11,562 bases of DNA from Pyrolobus sp964613695 (GCA_964613695.1 CAZTIR010000042.1:1-11562), one strand, 5' to 3'; positions 1 through 7,380 are shown, counted from the stretch's first letter. Notes: generated from the sequence alone by a model not told the origin. Program-made: numbers and translations.

Positions 1-1432
1 CCTCAAGACCACCAATATCATCCCAATGAACCTCAGGAACCTCAACATAGATCTCTCTTATGAGGCTCGGCTGCACTATCTTCATGGCATCGAGGAAGTC
101 TTTCATAGTTACGACTAGTTTTCGCAGCGTCTCCGCGGGTATCGGCTTGTTCAGGTCTATCTGACCGCTCTTTATGAACCTCCTAAGCGCGTTCATAGCC
201 GCCTCCTTGACTAGAGCCGCGAGATCGGCGCCGGTGTAGCCGTGGGTCATCTCGGCTATCCTATCCAGGTCTACTACATCGCCTGGGCTGCAGAGACCCT
301 CCTTCACCTTCTGCTCGTCGCAGAGCGGCACGTTACGCGTGTGCACTAGGAGTATCTCCTTGCGGGCCCTCTTATCCGGAGGCCTGATCTCTATCTCGCG
401 GTCGAACCTACCGGGCCTCCTCAGAGCGGGGTCGAGCGCATCGGGCCTGTTGGTAGCGCCTATTACTATGACTTTACCCCTCTCCTTGAGACCATCCATG
501 AGGGTCAGGAGCTGTGCCACTACCCTCTTCTCTACCTCGCCGGTAACCTCCTCCCTCTTGGGCGCTATCGCGTCTATCTCGTCGATGAAGATTATCGAGG
601 GTGCGTTCTTCTCAGCCTCCTCGAATATCTCCCTGAGCCTCTGCTCAGACTCTCCATAATACTTGCTCATGATCTCGGGGCCGTTGATGGCAATAAAGTA
701 GGCTCCAATCTCGTTCGCAAGCGCCTTCGCTAGCAGCGTCTTGCCCACGCCGGGCGGCCCGTAGAGGAGGATGCCCTTAGGAGGCTCGATACCCAGGTGC
801 TTGAACAGCTCAGGGTGCTTCAATGGAAGCTCTACTATCTCGCGCAGCCTCTCCTTAGCCTCCTCCAGGTCGCCTATATCCTCCCACGTGACCCTCGGTA
901 TCTTGCGGCGCACCTGCTCCTCCCTAACAGGCTCCTCGCGGACCTCCACCTCCGTCTGCTCCGTGATGTACACCGCTTGGCTCGGCTGCGTCGATACTAC
1001 CACGAGGCGTAGGGCAGAGCCGAAGAAGGGTATTATGACGACCTCGCCGCGGGAGACGGGGCGGCGCAGGAGGTACTCCTTCACGTACTCGGCGAAGTCC
1101 CTCGAGACTGGTATCTTCTCGGTGGGTGCCATCACAACCCTAGTGGCTGGCTGCACCTTAGCCTTCCTAACAGTGACGTAGTCGCCTATGCCGACGCCGA
1201 TAGCCTCCCTGATATACCCGTCTATCCTTATGATGCCCCTGCCCTCCTCGTCGGGGGGCAGGGGCCATACCTGCGCAACAGCCGTGCCCTTCGGACCCTC
1301 AATCTCTATGAAGTCGCCCACATCGACTCCAAGCGCAGCCATGGTACGCCTATCTATCCTCGCTATCTTACGCCCCACGTCCTTCGAGCGCGCCTCAGCC
1401 ACCCTCAGCCTAACCTCGCGAGCCTCTGGCAT
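1..1432 (-). CDS. cdc48: CDC48/VCP-type AAA+ ATPase, N-terminal part (cut by window edge)
   Basis: My own translation of the minus strand gives 477 codons that run off the left edge. Residues 1-165 form the N domain (double-psi barrel plus beta clam). The D1 AAA domain then shows Walker A GPPGVGKT (225-232), Walker B IIFIDEID (280-287), sensor-1 GATNRP (325-330) and RRPGRFDRE (338-346). The visible part ends in WDDIGGLE, the conserved opening of D2, so the C-terminal third lies outside. The family forms hexamers that unfold or extract proteins, in archaea probably feeding the proteasome. The start is ATG at 1432: an in-frame TAA lies 33 bases upstream, and the Shine-Dalgarno-like GAGGTGG begins 17 nt before the ATG. 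An unusual insertion with two cysteines (C371, C381) sits between NVPL and the usual VDLDRIAE. Identity is very secure. Confidence 0.97.
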   Translation of the reverse strand, partial: MPEAREVRLRVAEARSKDVGRKIARIDRRTMAALGVDVGDFIEIEGPKGTAVAQVWPLPPDEEGRGIIRIDGYIREAIGVGIGDYVTVRKAKVQPATRVVMAPTEKIPVSRDFAEYVKEYLLRRPVSRGEVVIIPFFGSALRLVVVSTQPSQAVYITEQTEVEVREEPVREEQVRRKIPRVTWEDIGDLEEAKERLREIVELPLKHPELFKHLGIEPPKGILLYGPPGVGKTLLAKALANEIGAYFIAINGPEIMSKYYGESEQRLREIFEEAEKNAPSIIFIDEIDAIAPKREEVTGEVEKRVVAQLLTLMDGLKERGKVIVIGATNRPDALDPALRRPGRFDREIEIRPPDKRARKEILLVHTRNVPLCDEQKVKEGLCSPGDVVDLDRIAEMTHGYTGADLAALVKEAAMNALRRFIKSGQIDLNKPIPAETLRKLVVTMKDFLDAMKIVQPSLIREIYVEVPEVHWDDIGGLE

Positions 1433-1480
1433 AGCCGGGTTCCACCTCTCGCCAATCGAGGATTACGAGCACTAACCTCT

Positions 1481-1488
1481 TTTTAAAA
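1481..1488 (-). promoter_or_regulatory. TATA box of the CDC48 gene
   Basis: On the minus strand this reads TTTTAAAA within GGTTTTAAAAAGAGG. A start about 26 nt downstream (near 1458) leaves a short leader that contains the Shine-Dalgarno-like GAGGTGG. It lies in the short gap between the upstream minus-strand gene and cdc48, so cdc48 probably has its own promoter. Confidence 0.6.
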
Positions 1489-1508
1489 CCAAGGCCCCGG
1501 GTGGGCGT

Positions 1509-1955
1509 TCACCGCCTCCTCCCGGCAGGCCTCCCGACAACCTCTAGGATGAGTACCTCAAGGCCCTCGAAGAGCCACTTGAACCTCTTGTACGTCTCCT
1601 CCTCCAGTATGATGTCGTCGCTGTCACCCACCCTCGCGTAGCTGAGACCCTCCAGGGGGTTGGGGGGCGGGTCGGGGAGGTGTGAGAGCTCTCTAGGCTT
1701 CGAGGTGCCCACGTACCTCCAGACTAGTCTCCCGTTCCTCCTCTCCAGCCTATACCAGTACCTGCCATAGTAGTAGTACTTCTTGCGGGTGCCGTCGGCG
1801 AGCGTCCGGTAGACTATGTGGACCGGTTTAAGGTAGTACCCTGTGCCGGAGAGTAGGCTAGTATACCTGTACAATTGTAGACGGTACCTCTCGACAGCCT
1901 CCACAACCCTCCGGTAACCACCCTTGACGATGACAAACCTCCTAGCCCTGGCCAC
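1509..1955 (-). CDS. Hypothetical Tyr/Arg-rich protein, 148 aa
   Basis: I do not recognise this protein. It is basic and very rich in Arg and Tyr. The N-terminus is MARARRFVIVKGGYRR, and the middle (about residues 54-84) reads RTLADGTRKKYYYYGRYWYR followed by a short polar turn and WRYVGTSKPREL. The pattern of a Tyr-rich strand, a hairpin and a 'YVG-K' strand resembles small beta modules next to DNA-binding or recombinase domains, but that is only a likeness. A Pro-rich linker (PDPPPNPLEG) leads to an acidic helix and a hydrophobic tail (WLFEGLEVLILEVVGRP). There is no signal peptide or membrane segment. It starts at GTG 1955; an ATG at 1968 is out of frame. It is divergent from the GINS/SAHH operon and upstream of cdc48. 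The long clean frame supports a real gene. Confidence 0.7.
   Translation of the reverse strand: MARARRFVIVKGGYRRVVEAVERYRLQLYRYTSLLSGTGYYLKPVHIVYRTLADGTRKKYYYYGRYWYRLERRNGRLVWRYVGTSKPRELSHLPDPPPNPLEGLSYARVGDSDDIILEEETYKRFKWLFEGLEVLILEVVGRPAGRRR
1655..1677 (+). other. Potential G-quadruplex motif inside the 148-aa gene
   Basis: The plus strand carries four G tracts of 5, 6, 3 and 4 bases separated by loops of 2 (TT), 1 (C) and 2 (TC) bases. This meets the classical four-tract G-quadruplex rule with very short loops. It lies on the template strand of the minus-strand gene, in the stretch encoding the Pro-rich linker. It may be a by-product of Pro codons in a GC-rich genome. Confidence 0.45.
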
Positions 1956-2077
1956 GAGGAGCGCCCATGTGGCTGCTGCACACGAGCCCCCGTGGCGGCG
2001 AGGGGCTAGATGATACCCGCGTCTAGGCTAAACACGCTCCCATCACACCAGTATACGGGTGCCCCTCGTGGCCAGGG
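1946..2077. repeat. Inverted repeat spanning both divergent translation starts
   Basis: CCCTGGCCACGAGG at 1946-1959 and its exact reverse complement CCTCGTGGCCAGGG at 2064-2077 face each other across the divergent intergenic region. The similarity extends outward with few mismatches (GGGCGCT versus GGGTGCC). Each arm contains a GTG followed by GCCAGGG. On the minus strand that GTG is the start of the 148-aa protein. On the plus strand it is an in-frame alternative start (2068) of the 161-aa protein. Confidence 0.75.
2027..2034 (+). promoter_or_regulatory. TATA-like box for the plus-strand GINS/SAHH operon
   Basis: GGCTAAAC in the 100-base divergent intergenic region lies 25-35 bases before the GTG codons at 2059 and 2068, the spacing expected for a leaderless or nearly leaderless archaeal transcript. 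No equally good box is seen at the matching distance on the minus side; the closest is a TATC-containing stretch near 2010. Confidence 0.4.
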
Positions 2078-2544
2078 TGAGGGCGGAGCTGAGATACTAT
2101 GAGCCCGTAGAGGCGAGCGTCGGGCCGGTGAGGTTCACGGCACTTAGGCTGGCGAAGCGGGAGGAGGTGGAGGTCGGCGGCGCCTCGGATATAGACCGGT
2201 TGTATGACGAGCTCGCTAAGGTGGTTACGGGTGCTCGTAAGAGGGGGCGGAACCTGGTGGTAGAGGCTAGGGTCTCTCTAGGCGACCGCGAGGTTGTGTA
2301 TAGCGACTCGAGTATCGAGGGGGCCGAGACCCTCCTCTACTACCGCCCCGCGCGCCTCAGGGCGGTGACGGTCGTCGAGGAGGGGCCGGGGGGCTCGCTC
2401 CTCCAGCGACGGTACGAGGTTGGTGGCGAGGTCTACGTCTATGAGGGTAGGGTTAGGGTCAGGAGCGATAAGATAAGGTTCGTTATCTTCGAGACCGTGG
2501 AGGGTAGGAGGCTTCTAAGGCGGGGCGAGTTTAGGGTAGGGTGA
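2059..2544 (+). CDS. Hypothetical protein, 161 aa, first gene of the GINS/SAHH operon
   Basis: I do not recognise the family. The sequence suggests a mainly beta-stranded soluble protein: alternating hydrophobic/charged strands (RVRAELRYYEPVEASV, GREVVYSD-type stretches, GEVYVYEGRVRVRSDKIRFVIFE) and one helix (SDIDRLYDELAKVVTGARKRG, roughly residues 43-63). No cysteine cluster, signal peptide or membrane segment is present. The given start is GTG 2059; GTG 2068 (MARVRAEL) is equally plausible and matches the start context of the divergent gene. The stop lies 7 bases before the GINS start, so the two are almost certainly co-transcribed and perhaps translationally coupled. Position next to a replication gene hints at, but does not prove, a replication or chromatin role. 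Confidence 0.72.
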   Translation: MPLVARVRAELRYYEPVEASVGPVRFTALRLAKREEVEVGGASDIDRLYDELAKVVTGARKRGRNLVVEARVSLGDREVVYSDSSIEGAETLLYYRPARLRAVTVVEEGPGGSLLQRRYEVGGEVYVYEGRVRVRSDKIRFVIFETVEGRRLLRRGEFRVG

Positions 2545-2551
2545 GTAGAGG

Positions 2552-3124
2552 GTGCTCGAGCTTAGGAGGATCCTGGAGGTTCTGAGGGCGAGGTATGAGA
2601 CCCGCCCGGTGCGCGTCATGGTCGTGAAGGATGTGGGTAAGATAGTCGTGGATGGCGTCGAGATAGAGTTGAGGAAGGGGACTGAGGTGGAGATACCGAG
2701 GTGGATGGCCCGTGTGCTAGCCGCTGAGGGGTACGTGGAGCTCCTGGAGTCGCCGTTGACCCTCGATGATATAGCTCGCGTCCACTTCATGGTCACGGAG
2801 GCTCGTAGCCTCGTCGACACGCCACCGCTCCCCGAGGAGTTCTACCACCGTGTACGCGAGTACCTGGAGAGGCTTGAGGAGGAGTTGAGGAGGAGCCCCT
2901 CCACCCAGATACTAGAGGAGAAGGAGAAGGCTGAGCTCTACCTAGACGAGATAATCTCTAGGCGCCTCTGGACCATACTCCAGCTCCTCCGCGCTACCGG
3001 AGCCAGGGCCGAGGTGTACGAGAAGCTCTCGCCAGAGGAGAAGCTGCTCCACGACACCCTCCAGAGGGTTATAGAGGAGTGGCTCTCCACGGTCTCGCCG
3101 CTGCACGCTAGGAGGAGGGGTTGA
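2552..3124 (+). CDS. GINS-family DNA replication protein (Gins23-like domain order)
   Basis: Residues about 18-66 form a small beta domain ending in EIPRWMARVLAAEGYVELLE, like the GINS B domain ('P-W-A--L---G-v'). Residues about 70-178 are all-helical and carry LPEEFYHRVREYLERLEEE (93-111), then AELYLDEIISRRLWTILQLL (127-146) and LSPEEKLLHDTL (159-170), which match the GINS A domain. The B-then-A order is that of archaeal Gins23 (Psf2/Psf3 type), although the FY--V--YL motif recalls Gins51. Known role: GINS binds MCM and the RecJ/Cdc45-like protein in the archaeal CMG helicase complex. The start is GTG 2552, with a GGGTGAG Shine-Dalgarno-like stretch about 7 nt before it. The gene stands 7 bases after the 161-aa gene and 28 before SAHH. 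Family call is good, subunit type less sure. Confidence 0.75.
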   Translation: MLELRRILEVLRARYETRPVRVMVVKDVGKIVVDGVEIELRKGTEVEIPRWMARVLAAEGYVELLESPLTLDDIARVHFMVTEARSLVDTPPLPEEFYHRVREYLERLEEELRRSPSTQILEEKEKAELYLDEIISRRLWTILQLLRATGARAEVYEKLSPEEKLLHDTLQRVIEEWLSTVSPLHARRRG

Positions 3125-3152
3125 GGAGAGAGGAGGGGAAGGTTGTAAGGGC

Positions 3153-4436
<1,284 letters not shown>

Positions 4437-4606
4437 GCCGCACAACGCTACAAAGCTCGTCACACCAGCATTCTTTGCGCCAACCCGCTCCCTAACTCCT
4501 CCCCGCTCTAAACCACCCCAACCTAGCAGCCACGTTCCCCAGCCCAGCTGCACAAGAGGCGGAGGATAGGACGGCGTTACGCTAGAGTCGTTGAGTGAGG
4601 AGCGAG
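4437..4606. other. Intergenic stretch between SAHH and tRNA-Ile, no gene seen
   Basis: The plus strand is pyrimidine-rich here (many CCC and CTCC runs), with only a short T run (TTCTTT near 4470). It holds the 3' ends of the SAHH operon and of the tRNA transcript, which converge. I see no convincing coding frame, hairpin or strong T-tract terminator. Confidence 0.5.
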
Positions 4607-4683
4607 TGGTGGGCCCGGGGGGATTTGAACCCCCGACCTCCCGGTTATCAGCCGGGCGCTCTACCAGGCTGAGCTACGGGCCC
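4607..4683 (-). tRNA. trnI-GAT: tRNA-Ile (GAT anticodon), CCA encoded
   Basis: The minus strand folds as a full cloverleaf of 77 nt: acceptor stem GGGCCCG/CGGGCCC, D arm GCTC/GAGC, anticodon stem CCCGG/CCGGG around the loop CTGATAA, T stem GGGGG/CCCCC with loop TTCAAAT, discriminator A and an encoded CCA. The anticodon at positions 34-36 is GAT, which reads ATC/ATT isoleucine codons. No intron is present, which is worth noting because many crenarchaeal tRNA genes have one. The very GC-rich stems fit a hyperthermophile. Confidence 0.97.
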
Positions 4684-4714
4684 ACCTCTTCCACCCTGAC
4701 TACTCATACCCCGA

Positions 4715-4723
4715 CTTTTAAAG
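4715..4723 (-). promoter_or_regulatory. TATA box of tRNA-Ile
   Basis: On the minus strand this reads CTTTAAAAGT, centred about 36 bases before the mature tRNA 5' end. The transcript would start roughly 10 bases upstream of the tRNA, leaving a short 5' leader for RNase P. Confidence 0.6.
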
Positions 4724-4811
4724 CATTGCTCTCGGGCCTCGGGGGCCGGCGTGAATCCTCATCGCCGCGGCGGCTAGGCAAACCCGCTTCACCTCATCGG
4801 CGCGCCTAGCT

Positions 4812-4818
4812 GAATAAA
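4812..4818 (+). promoter_or_regulatory. TATA-like box of the pilin-like gene
   Basis: GAATAAA sits 25-31 bases before the TTG start at 4843, consistent with a leaderless transcript. A second AT-rich stretch (GTTTAAC, 4833-4839) would instead suit the downstream TTG at 4855. Confidence 0.4.
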
Positions 4819-4842
4819 GGGCTACTCGCCTCGTTTAACGAG

Positions 4843-5364
4843 TTGGGTGCGGGTTTGAGAAGGCTACGAGCTGTTAGCGAGATAGTCTCGGTGCTACTCC
4901 TCATAATGATAGTCACTACAGTCGGTTTCGCAATATACGCTGCTTTCATGTCCCAGCTTAACCAGATGAGCCGTACCGCCGAGAGGCTGGTGGCCGAGGC
5001 GGAGAAGGCTGCATACACTAGGGCCGTGATCGCGGCTGGCTACGTGGAGGTTAACACTAGCGTACCCTGCGGCGACCTCCACCTCTTCCTGGTTGCCAGC
5101 GGCTCGCCCCTCGACGTGGAGGGGGTCTACATCGACGATATCCCGGTCTACCCTCCCGTCGGCTCCAGCCTAGCGAGCTGCATCTCCAACACCACGCCGC
5201 CAACGATAACCCTCTATCCGGGCATCATCAACTACACTAGGCTCCCCTTGACGCTCGAGGTTCTCAACCACATCCTCACTCTACACCCCCGCGAGGTTAC
5301 AGTAAAGATAGTCACGAAGTACAATGTGGATGTCCGGGTGCTCGAGGTATCCTACCTAACCTAG
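4843..5364 (+). CDS. Pilin-like secreted protein with class III signal sequence, 173 aa
   Basis: The N-terminus has a short basic leader (GLRRLR) directly followed by AVSEIVSVLLLIMIVTTVGFAIYAAF, about 26 residues of uninterrupted hydrophobic helix. This is the archaeal type IV pilin/archaellin pattern, in which the prepilin peptidase PibD cuts between the basic leader and the A-V-S-E start of the helix (predicted after R9). A Glu sits at +4 of the mature form. The rest is a polar beta-rich domain with two cysteines and several N-x-S/T glycosylation sequons (for example NTS and NYT), so it is probably exposed on the cell surface. Starts are TTG 4843 or TTG 4855. The exact pilin type is unknown. 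The stop overlaps that of the convergent transporter gene in a shared CTAG. Confidence 0.78.
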   Translation: MGAGLRRLRAVSEIVSVLLLIMIVTTVGFAIYAAFMSQLNQMSRTAERLVAEAEKAAYTRAVIAAGYVEVNTSVPCGDLHLFLVASGSPLDVEGVYIDDIPVYPPVGSSLASCISNTTPPTITLYPGIINYTRLPLTLEVLNHILTLHPREVTVKIVTKYNVDVRVLEVSYLT

Positions 5365-6347
5365 CCGCCCCAGCACGCGAACATCCTCGCGAATAGCGTG
5401 AGCGTTGGGAGCACCAGCAGCGGCCCCGCTATCACAGCACCAGCCGCCGGGAGGCTCCCGAGGGGGGTCGCCAAGGCCATGCCCAGGGCTCCGTTCTCGG
5501 AGCCCGCCGCCACCAGGGCGAGCCTAGCGGGGCAGTCGGCATGCACGAGCCTAGCCGCCGCATAGCCCACTATGTACCTCAGCGTGTCGTAGACCAGTAG
5601 TATGACCGTGTAGCACGCCACCGAGGCCATGTTGGCTAGGAGCGCTCTAGCCGCGCAGCCGGTGACGATGGCCACGAGGAGGTAGAGGGAGAGGCACGAG
5701 ACTATAGAGAGCAGCGTGGCTAGCAGCCTCGCGACCGCTGCCGCCTCGAGGCCGCGGCGGGCCGCGGCCCTAGCGACGAGGTAGCGTAGAGCCTGCCCGG
5801 CTGCGAGAGAGCCGCCTATGAACACGACTATAGCCTCGACTATCGCCGCTACCCTGAGGGACACCAGCCTGTGTAGGAGTACGCCAGCGTACAGCGGCAT
5901 AACGAACGGCGCCGCGAGGAAGGTGACCACTACCGTTATGAGGCTTAGCTCGGCGTCGCCACCGTTAAGCGATACTATCGCCGGGGCCGGCATAGCCACC
6001 GGCGCCAGCGCTACCAGCACGCCGCCCACAAGCACCTCGCGCAGCTTCCCCTGCAGGAGGGTTGCAGCGAAGCCTATGAAGGGTATGAGGAGCAGCGGGT
6101 AGACGATAGCATAGAGCATCAAACTCACGCCGACATAGACGCTTTTGCGCTTAAGCCTCTCGCGCAAACCCCTAAGCTGCAGCGCGAAGCCCGGCTGCAG
6201 GAGCATCAGGAAGACTAGGAGAGGGGCCAGGGGCTTCAACGCCAGGAAGGGTCCTGGTATCCTCGAGCCGAGGAGGGCAGCCACCATCATCGTTAAGAGT
6301 ACGAGCTCGAACATGCGGCCAGCCAGGAGCCTGGCGAGGCGCTCCAC
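5361..6347 (-). CDS. BASS (bile acid:sodium symporter)-family membrane transporter
   Basis: This very hydrophobic 328-aa protein has roughly nine or ten membrane segments, the family's usual size. Family signs are LLQPGFALQLRGLRERLKRK (49-68) after the second helix, APVAMPAPAIVSLNGGDAELSL (115-136; a broken helix with Pro and NGGD), AAPFVMPLYAGVLL, and GSENGALGMALATP (282-295), which matches the second crossover motif G-x-x-N. Relatives include bile-acid, pantothenate and keto-acid symporters and the ACR3 arsenite exporters; the substrate cannot be told from sequence. The start is GTG 6347 behind GGTGTGGT. It lies 42 bases downstream of a PadR-type regulator, and that gap holds a TATA box followed by a 7-bp dyad, so repression by the PadR protein is likely. 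Confidence 0.78.
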   Translation of the reverse strand: MERLARLLAGRMFELVLLTMMVAALLGSRIPGPFLALKPLAPLLVFLMLLQPGFALQLRGLRERLKRKSVYVGVSLMLYAIVYPLLLIPFIGFAATLLQGKLREVLVGGVLVALAPVAMPAPAIVSLNGGDAELSLITVVVTFLAAPFVMPLYAGVLLHRLVSLRVAAIVEAIVVFIGGSLAAGQALRYLVARAAARRGLEAAAVARLLATLLSIVSCLSLYLLVAIVTGCAARALLANMASVACYTVILLVYDTLRYIVGYAAARLVHADCPARLALVAAGSENGALGMALATPLGSLPAAGAVIAGPLLVLPTLTLFARMFACWGG

Positions 6348-6361
6348 AAGACCACACCCAC

Positions 6362-6378
6362 CCCTGCCTCAGGCAGGG
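6362..6378 (-). promoter_or_regulatory. Candidate operator between padR and the BASS transporter gene
   Basis: CCCTGCC-TCA-GGCAGGG is a perfect 7-bp dyad with a 3-base centre. It begins a few bases downstream of the minus-strand TATA box (6382-6388) and covers the stretch between TATA and the expected transcription start near 6359. A dimeric repressor bound here would block polymerase recruitment. The adjacent PadR gene is the natural candidate. Confidence 0.6.
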
Positions 6379-6381
6379 TGA

Positions 6382-6388
6382 CTTTAAG
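6382..6388 (-). promoter_or_regulatory. TATA box of the BASS transporter gene
   Basis: On the minus strand this reads GGCTTAAAGT, directly after the padR stop codon. A start about 26 bases downstream would fall near 6359, just before the GTG at 6347, so the transporter can be transcribed separately from padR. Confidence 0.5.
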
Positions 6389-6389
6389 C

Positions 6390-6713
6390 CTAGCACTCGC
6401 CCCCCAGCTCCAAAAGACTTGATAGAAGGCGCTTAAGCTCACAGAGCCTCTCTAGACCGCGCCCCGTCAGACCATACCGTATCCTACCATCAACAACCTC
6501 CACAACCTCTACCAGGCCCTCGCCCCTCAGCTTAGAGAGCAGGCGGTAGACACTCCCCTCGTTAACCTGAAAGCCCCTCTCGCGGAGAGCACGGTAGACG
6601 CCATACGCGCAGAGAGGGTGGCGCTCACGGAGTATACCGAGCACCATGTACTCTAGTAGAGGGAAGCACCCGGATGGCACGAGAGGCCGCCCTCGAGCCA
6701 CCCCAAGCCCCAC
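6390..6713 (-). CDS. PadR-like winged-helix transcriptional regulator
   Basis: The sequence matches the PadR pattern: PLLEYMVLGILRERHPLCAYGVYRALRERGFQVNEGSVYRLLSKLRGEGLVEVV (18-71), then a wing (DGRIRYGLTGRG) and a short C-terminal helix. The key parts are YGVY, the recognition-helix GSVYRLLSKL and the closing YGLTGRGLERL. PadR proteins bind DNA as dimers, often repressing a neighbouring membrane transporter, which fits the BASS gene downstream and the dyad between them. The C-terminal dimerisation part is short, as in the small PadR-s2 group. The start is given as GTG 6713, but GTG 6701 (MARGRPLVP) lies at the right distance from the TATA box at 6721-6728 for a leaderless mRNA. Confidence 0.8.
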   Translation of the reverse strand: MGLGVARGRPLVPSGCFPLLEYMVLGILRERHPLCAYGVYRALRERGFQVNEGSVYRLLSKLRGEGLVEVVEVVDGRIRYGLTGRGLERLCELKRLLSSLLELGGEC

Positions 6714-6720
6714 TGCAAAG

Positions 6721-6728
6721 AGTTAAAC
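6721..6728 (-). promoter_or_regulatory. TATA box of the PadR-like gene
   Basis: On the minus strand this reads GTTTAACT within the 42-base gap after the methyltransferase gene. Counting 26 bases on from its centre gives a start near 6699, at the GTG of MARGRPLVP. Confidence 0.45.
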
Positions 6729-6755
6729 AGCGCTCAACCCCTCAGGGAGCCCTAG

Positions 6756-7304
6756 TCACCCGCTACACGCTCGAACCGTATACGCGAAGCCCTCCTCGAG
6801 CTCGACCACCCGGTAGCCGCAGCGCGCCAGGTGCTCCGCCAGCCTCTCGGGTGTAGTGAACTCCGCTGGGAAGCCCAGGAGCTTCTCGAGGAGGGCCAGG
6901 AGCCTACCCTTCCAAGTCGAGACGTTGTAGTCGTGGACTACTATGCACTCCGCGGGCTCCAGTATAGCGCATAGGCTCCCCCTCCAACCCCTAATATGGT
7001 GCAGAGCATCGTTCAGCACCATGGTGGAGCCCCTAGCCCTCCTCAACGGGGGTCTACGAGCATCAGCCACGACCGCGTCGCTGATAGCATCCCTCTCGAA
7101 GCCCTCGATGAGACCCTCGTCAACCTCTAGGAGGATATAGTAGCCGGGCATGCAGACCCCCGATAGACGCTTGTAGAGCAGCCCGGTGCCCCCGCCAGCA
7201 TCAACCACTATCCTGGAGCAAGCCCTCCTAGCAGCACCGTCATAGTACTCTAGGGGTATTGGAACGCGCCGGTAGAGCAGCCGGAGGAGACGCTGGCCTA
7301 ACAA
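6756..7304 (-). CDS. Class I SAM-dependent methyltransferase, substrate unknown
   Basis: A Rossmann-like methyltransferase fold is clear: motif I IVVDAGGGTGLL (32-43) for SAM binding, acidic LLEVDEGLIEGF (58-69) holding the SAM ribose, VVADARRPPLR (78-88), the motif IV region MVLNDALHHIRGW (95-107), VVHDYNVSTW (122-131) and a C-terminal GYRVVELEEGFAYTVRA. At 182 aa it is short and lacks an added recognition domain, so it may act on a small molecule or a lipid/quinone-type substrate of the UbiE/Methyltransf_11 kind. It starts at TTG 7304, behind GGGTGGTT. It has its own promoter after cas2 and precedes padR and the transporter on the same strand; joint function with them is only a guess. Confidence 0.8.
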   Translation of the reverse strand: MLGQRLLRLLYRRVPIPLEYYDGAARRACSRIVVDAGGGTGLLYKRLSGVCMPGYYILLEVDEGLIEGFERDAISDAVVADARRPPLRRARGSTMVLNDALHHIRGWRGSLCAILEPAECIVVHDYNVSTWKGRLLALLEKLLGFPAEFTTPERLAEHLARCGYRVVELEEGFAYTVRACSG

Positions 7305-7357
7305 GCAACCACCCAGCCGAAGCCTCTAACAGCCATTACGGGCGTACACCAACCCCC

Positions 7358-7366
7358 GTTTATACC
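7358..7366 (-). promoter_or_regulatory. TATA box of the methyltransferase gene
   Basis: On the minus strand this reads GGTATAAAC, the best TATA match in the 76-base gap after cas2. The expected start is near 7336, about 30 bases before the TTG. It indicates that the methyltransferase is not simply part of the cas transcript. Confidence 0.55.
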
Positions 7367-7380
7367 GCGCTCCCCGGCTC

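Noticed and set aside
771..1181. Plus-strand open frames of up to 136 codons opposite cdc48 (also near 339-659 and 1188-1475)
   Set aside because: They are Ser/Arg/Thr-rich shadows of the highly conserved CDC48 frame on the other strand, with no sequence sense of their own.
4437..4606. A possible small gene or terminator between SAHH and the tRNA, including a 63-codon minus-strand frame
   Set aside because: The frame overlaps the SAHH 3' end in a shadow register, and there is no strong T tract or stable hairpin.
4758..4801. Direct repeat CCTCATCG (4758-4765 and 4794-4801), which on the minus strand gives two CGATGAGG boxes like C/C' boxes of a C/D guide RNA
   Set aside because: No matching CTGA D or D' boxes at the needed distances, so a C/D box sRNA is not supported.
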